The position numbers and the translations under genes were made by a program. DNA of 13,629 bases from an uncultured Bacteroidales bacterium (lineage in GTDB: Bacteria > Bacteroidota > Bacteroidia > Bacteroidales > Paludibacteraceae), in the NCBI GenBank assembly GCA_903899865.1, contig CAIUKZ010000064.1, positions 1 through 13,629 of the forward strand. The letters are read 5' to 3'. Each line of letters starts with the position of its first letter. The first letter of the stretch is position 1. Shown piece after piece: positions 12,526 through 13,629 of this stretch. The notes under the pieces were generated by a model, which saw only the letters and a program-made list of their open reading frames with translations, ran no database searches and was not told where the DNA came from.

Positions 12526-12541
12526 TTTTATCTCGATAAAA
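12526..12541 (+). terminator. Small A/T hairpin after the papain-fold gene
   Basis: TTTTAT-CTCG-ATAAAA forms a perfect 6-bp stem with a 4-nt loop a few bases after the stop. It is short and could be chance in A/T-rich DNA, but its position matches hairpins after other genes here. Confidence 0.35.
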
Positions 12542-12567
12542 TAAATTTTAAAAAAAATAAAGTATGA

Positions 12568-12629
12568 AAAATTAATTGATTTTTATTTTTTATTCTATTA
12601 GTTTTCAATTAACTAATAAAATGAGTTTA
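12568..12629 (+). repeat. Cassette leader repeat, copy A (62 bp)
   Basis: These 62 bp are identical to 12990-13051. The repeat holds TTAATTGATTTTTA, a TTATTCTATTAG promoter-like core, a perfect 8-bp stem (TATTAGTT 12596-12603 with AACTAATA 12611-12618), and the ATG plus codons 2-3 of the gene (ATGAGTTTA). Identity stops at codon 4. Confidence 0.95.
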
Positions 12630-12896
12630 TCAAATGATACAGATTGTTCTCAATGTCCTGGTTGTCTTCTTAGAGATTTCATTGAAAATCATATAGATAC
12701 ACTAAGCGAAGAAGAATTCGAACACGGTTTTGCTTTTACTATTCCATCTGATACTTGGAAACATAATAAATTTACTAAAGATTTAATACTTAATTTGCCA
12801 ACTACATTCAAAAGATACAAAGTAAAACATATTTGCGTCAAATATAATAGAAGCAGAAAGTATTGGGAAATAGATATGGAATTTTCTGGATTTTAA
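12621..12896 (+). CDS. Cassette gene A, 91-aa hypothetical protein
   Basis: This protein of 91 residues is not recognised. After M-S-L it has a cysteine cluster C-S-Q-C-P-G-C (C9, C12, C15) that could bind metal, then an acidic helix (D-T-L-S-E-E-E-F-E) and a mixed C-terminal half with aromatic residues. The ATG at 12621 is chosen because it lies in the shared leader directly after the promoter and is the same start used by the neighbouring cassette gene. A longer frame that begins with TTG would translate the promoter. The flanks are identical to those of the next gene although the proteins are not alike, which marks it as an exchangeable accessory gene, perhaps a host- or giant-virus-directed factor. 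Confidence 0.7.
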   Translation: MSLSNDTDCSQCPGCLLRDFIENHIDTLSEEEFEHGFAFTIPSDTWKHNKFTKDLILNLPTTFKRYKVKHICVKYNRSRKYWEIDMEFSGF

Positions 12897-12925
12897 TATA
12901 TAAGTTTAATAAGAATAAAATTTAA
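12892..12925 (+). repeat. Cassette trailer repeat, copy A (34 bp)
   Basis: These 34 bp, starting with TTTAA and including the stop codon of gene A, are identical to 13596-13629, which is cut by the window end. The true repeat may be longer. Confidence 0.9.
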
Positions 12926-12938
12926 GAATAATAAGAAT

Positions 12939-12969
12939 AAATATAAGTTGGTAAATCCAACTCATATTT
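12939..12969 (+). terminator. Stem-loop after cassette gene A
   Basis: AAATAT-A-AGTTGG, a TAAAT loop, then CCAACT-C-ATATTT form 12 base pairs with a single A-C mismatch. It is the strongest hairpin in the window and lies about 40 nt after the stop, between two cassettes. It could be a 3'-end signal or a structural part of the repeat unit. Confidence 0.6.
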
Positions 12970-12989
12970 AATTTAATTCAAAATAGGCC

Positions 12990-13051
12990 AAAATTAATTG
13001 ATTTTTATTTTTTATTCTATTAGTTTTCAATTAACTAATAAAATGAGTTTA
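12990..13051 (+). repeat. Cassette leader repeat, copy B (62 bp)
   Basis: This is the exact second copy of 12568-12629, 422 bp downstream. It carries the same candidate early element (12994-13007), inverted repeat (13018-13025 with 13033-13040) and first three codons. Confidence 0.95.
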
Positions 13052-13600
13052 ACAGATATTATTGCAGAAGCTATTAAAGTGCCAAATATGGATGTCAAAA
13101 ATATTACTAATATTATAGAGGAATACAACAAGTATGACATTAGAGATTTTGACAATTATGAGTCTGTTATTGAAATAGAAATAGCTTGTCAAAAAATAGT
13201 GTTAATCAAAGATACTTTGGAAATATTTCAAAGTTGCCATAATTGTTTGTTTAAAAATAACAAAATGGTTTGGCATAATGACACAGAATTGAATGAGACT
13301 GAACTATTCAACAAAATCTTTGTCAAAGACATTTATAACAAAGACCATTATAATAAATATTGGAAAAGAAATATTTTTTTAAATGAAGATGCATTTACAA
13401 AATTTTATTTACGTCGTTTAATGGAAGCGACAATTTATTTACAATACAGTAAATATTATGATGAAGATGAAGAAGATGATTACGTGCAAATAAAATACAA
13501 TGGCATTTGTTTGTTTAGCGAACGTGCAAGTAATTGTCAAGATGCTGGTGAGTATCCAAATTTAAAAGATAAATTTTGTGATATTTATCATTTAGTTTAA
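13043..13600 (+). CDS. Cassette gene B, 185-aa hypothetical protein
   Basis: The 185-residue protein shares only M-S-L with gene A and is not recognised. It is Asn/Lys/Asp/Ile-rich and appears mostly helical, with a C-x2-C pair (C65, C68 in S-C-H-N-C-L-F), an aromatic stretch near 100-108, and an acidic run D-E-D-E-E-D-D (140-146). Its stop codon lies in the shared trailer. The start is taken at ATG 13043 in the repeated leader for the same reason as gene A. Its base composition is noticeably more A/T-rich than the capsid genes. As a second body in the same flanks it supports a cassette array that probably continues past the window. Function is unknown. Confidence 0.7.
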   Translation: MSLTDIIAEAIKVPNMDVKNITNIIEEYNKYDIRDFDNYESVIEIEIACQKIVLIKDTLEIFQSCHNCLFKNNKMVWHNDTELNETELFNKIFVKDIYNKDHYNKYWKRNIFLNEDAFTKFYLRRLMEATIYLQYSKYYDEDEEDDYVQIKYNGICLFSERASNCQDAGEYPNLKDKFCDIYHLV

Positions 13601-13629
13601 TATATAAGTTTAATAAGAATAAAATTTAA
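13596..13629 (+). repeat. Cassette trailer repeat, copy B (cut by window end)
   Basis: This copy is identical to 12892-12925 up to the last base of the window. The sequence ends inside a repeat, as an assembly does when it cannot resolve identical copies, so further cassettes may follow. Confidence 0.9.

Noticed and set aside
12576..12620. N-terminal extensions of both cassette genes through the leader (also 12998-13042)
   Set aside because: They begin with TTG rather than ATG and translate the repeated promoter-like leader; the ATG at 12621/13043 fits the pattern of other genes.
1..13629. Terminal inverted repeats, an integrase and an Ulp1-type maturation protease, expected in many polintons and some PLVs
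   Set aside because: I compared the two edges and examined each coding region; no inverted match between the ends, no DDE or tyrosine recombinase and no clear Ulp1 triad was seen. They may lie outside the window.

Overview
The window reads as a large piece of the genome of a polinton-like virus (PLV) or virophage-type virus: a small dsDNA virus of a protist or alga, in the wider Preplasmiviricota assemblage. The reasons are a PLV-style capsid set (double-jelly-roll major capsid protein, minor capsid/penton-like protein, FtsK/HerA-type packaging ATPase), a polymerase-helicase fusion of the TVpol type, strong A+T richness, tight packing with mostly 30-40 nt between genes, no Shine-Dalgarno sequences, and an A/T-rich promoter motif with a TCTT/TCTA core before nearly every start codon. 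No integrase, Ulp1-type maturation protease or terminal inverted repeat is visible. The right edge falls inside a repeated sequence, so the window is probably an incomplete genome that ends at a repeat.

Layout. Positions 1-76 hold a GTAGTAAG repeat tract. The minus strand then carries a small beta-rich protein (77-487) and the packaging ATPase (516-1250). A 39-nt divergent promoter separates the ATPase from a 936-residue fibre-like protein (1290-4100). Next comes a run of small plus-strand genes: a 43-aa helical protein, a 90-aa glycine-rich/basic protein, and two overlapping 42- and 46-aa ORFs. The TVpol-like polymerase-helicase (4924-7479) follows. A convergent, repeat-rich junction (7480-7695) separates it from an AT-hook protein on the minus strand (7696-8361). 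A second divergent promoter leads into the morphogenesis block: zinc-binding protein (8429-9070), minor capsid (9100-10110), a 65-aa protein (10142-10339), major capsid (10380-11783) and a permuted papain-fold (LRAT/NlpC-like) protein (11862-12521). The right end holds two unrelated small genes (12621-12896 and 13043-13600) with identical flanks.

How the genes fit together. TVpol copies the genome. The ATPase would pump DNA into a capsid built from the major and minor capsid proteins. The fibre protein, with a C1q/TNF-like head, probably binds the host. The 90-aa, 65-aa and papain-fold proteins share a [FL]-x-x-G-G-[VI]-[VI] motif that may be a maturation-cleavage or capsid-docking signal. 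The AT-hook protein may compact DNA or act in transcription. TVpol and the two cassette genes share an additional TTAATTGATTTTTA element, suggesting a separate (early?) expression class from the TCTT/TCTA-driven genes.

The most unusual structure is the right-end cassette array: different coding bodies inserted between an identical 62-bp leader (which includes the first three codons) and an identical 34-bp trailer (which includes the stop codon). This looks like a modular site where accessory genes are exchanged under a fixed promoter and 3' end.
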